Source: JAFDEI01 sp964196055
Lineage (GTDB): Bacteria; Myxococcota_A; UBA9160; SMWR01
NCBI GenBank assembly: GCA_964196055.1
Contig: CAXMSF010000175.1
Coordinates: forward strand, 1 to 14,434
DNA length: 14,434 nt
Direction: 5' to 3'
Below, one piece after another: positions 12,255 to 14,434 of the stretch (positions within the stretch are counted from its first letter, which is position 1; every line of letters starts with the position of its first letter). Below the pieces are notes generated by a model, which worked only from the letters and a program-made list of their open reading frames with translations, made no database searches and was not told the origin of the DNA. Position numbers and translations under genes: made by a program.

Positions 12255-14434
12255 CCGATCGATCCCTGCTCGGTCGCCGGCCGCGAGACATCCGGAGACG
12301 GCACGGAAGCCGTCCGCAGAAGCCCCTGCGCCTGAGTGATCAACGCCGGCGTGACGATCACATCGGCGATGAATGCAAAGCTGATTCCGACCGCCGAGAG
12401 TGCACCGAATTGAATCGTGTTGAGCATCGTGCCGCGCAACGCCATGACGAGAAAGCCGGTACTGAGCACGAGCGAGGTGAAGAACAGCGCCGAACCCGTA
12501 ACGCGCATCGTCTCGCGTACGGCCTCCTCGACGTCCCCGGTCTCGTCGAACTCGCGACGGAATCGCTGCAGGAAGTGGATCGTGTCGTCCACCGCAAGGC
12601 CGATGATGATGCTCCCAATTATGACGTTGGATGCGTCGAGCGGGAGGCCGAGCCAGCCCATGACGCCGAGCACGAAGATCACCGGGAAGAGATTGGGAAC
12701 CATGCTGATCAGGCCCAGACGCAGATCCCCGATCAGGAGAATCATGAGCGGCGTGATGACCAGCAGCGCGATCAGGTAGGAGGTCCCCATACTCGTGATG
12801 AGGGCGGACATCGAGCGAGCGGCCAGCAGCGTCCGGCCGGTCACTTCGTAGTCGAGCTCGCCGAGGGTCGCATCGAGGCCAAGGTCGAGCTCCGCGAGGA
12901 AGCGCTGATAAACGACCGCATCGGATTCCGGAAGTCGCAGACTGAGGCGCGCAACGCGGAACTGGCTGTCACTGAACTTCTCGAGGTCATCGCTGCCCCC
13001 GTTCTCGAAGAGCAGGAGTTCCTGGGACACGACGGGGCGGGAGTCCGGGATCACGCGAGCCTCCGGAACGCCGCCGTTCAAGGCCTCGTGACTCTCCTTC
13101 ACGATGTCCACCAGCGAGAGAGCCTTGCCGACGAAGATCGGCGCGACCTCGAGTTCCTCCGCCATCTTCATCGCCGCCTCGATCCGCCGGAGCACATCGG
13201 GCTCGTGCAGGCCGTTCTCCCTTCCCGTGTCGATCACCACCTCGACGTTCGTCGAACCGCGCATCACCCGGTCGACCGTCTCGATTGCATCCCGCGTGGG
13301 GTCGCCCTCCGGAAACCACGAAACCGGCTGATGGGAGAAATGCAGACGCGCAGCTCCCGCAACGAGGAAGACGAGCAGAACGAACGACCACGCGAGTACA
13401 CCGCGGGCGTGACGAACCGCCACCGCGCCCGTCCAGACCAGGAGTCTTTCCGAGATCGAAACGGCCGCGCGTCGCCCCCCCCACACCTTTCTCCGCAGGG
13501 GAATGATGGACATCAGCGCAGGCAGCAGCGTCATCGTGAACACGAAGGCATATCCGACTGCGAAGGGAGCGATCACGCCCAGGTCGCGGATGGGCTCGAG
13601 CTCCGCCGACGTGAAGGAGCACAAGCCCGCAGCCGTGGTTGCGCTCGCCATGGCGATCGCAAGTCCCGAGTGACGGAACGCGCCGGCCACCGCGTCCTCG
13701 CGCGAGCGCCCGCTTCCGATCTGGCGATAGACGACGACCAGCACGTGGACCGTCGTGCAGACGCCGACGGTCATCGTGAAGATCGGGAGCATCCCGAGCA
13801 CCAGCGAGAAGGGGATGTCGAGCCAGACCATCGTGCCGAGCGTGCTGACGAGGCTTGCGGCGACGACCACGATCGGCAGCAGGACACCCGAGATCCGACG
13901 AAAGAGGCCGTATAGGAACAGGGCGATCGCCAGTCCGGACATCCCCATGTAGGCCCGTATGTCGGAGTTCATCATCGCATTGATGTGACGCTCGACGACG
14001 GCCCCGCCGCTGACCTGGATTTCGACACCGGGCTGCGTAGCACGCTCGAGGATGAGATCGAGCGAGACGAGGAGTTCGCGCTTCTCCTCGGTGCTCAGGT
14101 AGTCGGGCCGGCTCGGCCGATCCGAGGTCTCTTCGGCGTCGAATCCTCCGGACAGATCCGCAAGCGGATCCTCAGCGTCGTCCGTCGCGTAGAGGTCGGG
14201 CTCGATCGTGATCGTGGTCGTCCGGCCGTCCCGGGAGATCAAGGCGTCGATGTAGAGAGGGTTCGAGAGAACGCGAACGCGAAGCGCGGCGAACGCTTCG
14301 GGCGTCGTCGGCCAGTCATCCAACAGGTCCTCGACGATCAGCATGTCGCCCTCGCCGCGTGTGCGGCGAGCATTGACGAGGCTGTTCACCTCGGTGACGT
14401 GCGGAAGCTCCTCTTCGAGCGCTGCGTGCAGGTC
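12251..14434 (-). CDS. RND/MMPL family exporter, N-terminus beyond the window
   Basis: The frame is open to the right edge, so 727 residues of a longer protein are seen; the first transmembrane helix and part of the first porter domain are missing. The edge codons read DLHAALEEELPHVTEVNSLVNAR, typical of the interior of these proteins, so the GTG at 14389 is not the real start. Visible parts in order: end of periplasmic domain 1; a helix block (about residues 140-300 from 14389) with AYMGMSGLAIALFLYG; helix 7 (WSFVLLVFLVAGAARL); periplasmic domain 2; and a last helix block containing GLAVDDTIHF, the Asp pair of the proton relay in RND proteins. This hydrophobe/amphiphile efflux-3 and MmpL-type group exports lipids, hopanoids or hydrophobic compounds with the proton gradient. 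It is coupled to the downstream SDR by a 4-base overlap. The cargo is unknown. Confidence 0.9.
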   Translation of the reverse strand, partial: DLHAALEEELPHVTEVNSLVNARRTRGEGDMLIVEDLLDDWPTTPEAFAALRVRVLSNPLYIDALISRDGRTTTITIEPDLYATDDAEDPLADLSGGFDAEETSDRPSRPDYLSTEEKRELLVSLDLILERATQPGVEIQVSGGAVVERHINAMMNSDIRAYMGMSGLAIALFLYGLFRRISGVLLPIVVVAASLVSTLGTMVWLDIPFSLVLGMLPIFTMTVGVCTTVHVLVVVYRQIGSGRSREDAVAGAFRHSGLAIAMASATTAAGLCSFTSAELEPIRDLGVIAPFAVGYAFVFTMTLLPALMSIIPLRRKVWGGRRAAVSISERLLVWTGAVAVRHARGVLAWSFVLLVFLVAGAARLHFSHQPVSWFPEGDPTRDAIETVDRVMRGSTNVEVVIDTGRENGLHEPDVLRRIEAAMKMAEELEVAPIFVGKALSLVDIVKESHEALNGGVPEARVIPDSRPVVSQELLLFENGGSDDLEKFSDSQFRVARLSLRLPESDAVVYQRFLAELDLGLDATLGELDYEVTGRTLLAARSMSALITSMGTSYLIALLVITPLMILLIGDLRLGLISMVPNLFPVIFVLGVMGWLGLPLDASNVIIGSIIIGLAVDDTIHFLQRFRREFDETGDVEEAVRETMRVTGSALFFTSLVLSTGFLVMALRGTMLNTIQFGALSAVGISFAFIADVIVTPALITQAQGLLRTASVPSPDVSRPATEQGSIG

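Noticed and set aside
12410..13915. Long open frame on the plus strand opposite the MMPL exporter
   Set aside because: It is rich in His, Arg, Glu and Asp with no hydrophobic or domain pattern, and it mirrors the codon bias of the minus-strand transporter.
14387..14389. GTG at 14389 as the start of the MMPL exporter
   Set aside because: The frame stays open to the window edge with family-typical sequence, and the first helix is missing, so the true start lies outside.
1..14434. Insertion sequences, integrases, tRNA or rRNA genes
   Set aside because: No transposase or integrase motifs, terminal inverted repeats with target duplications, tRNA cloverleaf or rRNA sequence were recognised on either strand.

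Overview
The window comes from a high-GC, Gram-negative-like bacterium. The evidence is a lipoprotein with a BamE-like tail, an RND/MMPL exporter, strong G/C preference at third codon positions, and several GTG starts. The gene mix (flavin monooxygenase, MaoC hydratase, SDR, MMPL, membrane di-iron hydroxylase) would suit an uncultured Myxococcota- or proteobacteria-like lineage. That placement is inference, because no rRNA or other marker gene is present.

Layout. Positions 1-461 hold no intact gene. A minus-strand stretch at the left edge resembles part of a STAS domain but needs a frameshift to be read, and a small hairpin lies at 241-262. Next is a convergent carbohydrate pair: a GT4 glycosyltransferase (462-1565, +) and a glycogen-debranching-type glucosidase (1558-3753, -), whose ends overlap by 8 bp. 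A sterol desaturase/fatty acid hydroxylase-family membrane enzyme (3894-4875, +) follows; its reading frame breaks just after the third histidine box. Two minus-strand oxidation/lipid-type genes come next: a Baeyer-Villiger-type flavin monooxygenase (4880-6346) and a double-hotdog MaoC-type hydratase (6646-7521). A plus-strand block then carries a lipoprotein with 42-bp tandem repeats (7682-8959), a closely spaced SAM methyltransferase (8982-9614), and an unrecognised exported protein (9794-10402). Two hairpins separate the methyltransferase from the exported protein.

The right end is a minus-strand operon-like set read from right to left: an RND/MMPL exporter that is cut by the window edge, an SDR coupled to it by a GTGA overlap, and a polytopic membrane protein. 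That membrane protein matches the spacing pattern of the eukaryotic EBP/EXPERA sterol isomerase family (D-x-R-x4-D-x6-E and flanking helices).

How the genes may work together. The glycosyltransferase and debranching enzyme suggest storage polysaccharide or oligosaccharide metabolism. The remaining enzymes share a lipid/isoprenoid theme: membrane hydroxylase, monooxygenase, enoyl-CoA-type hydratase, SDR, EBP-like protein and MMPL export. They sit in several transcription units, so a single pathway is only a hypothesis. No tRNA, rRNA, CRISPR array, insertion sequence or phage gene was found.
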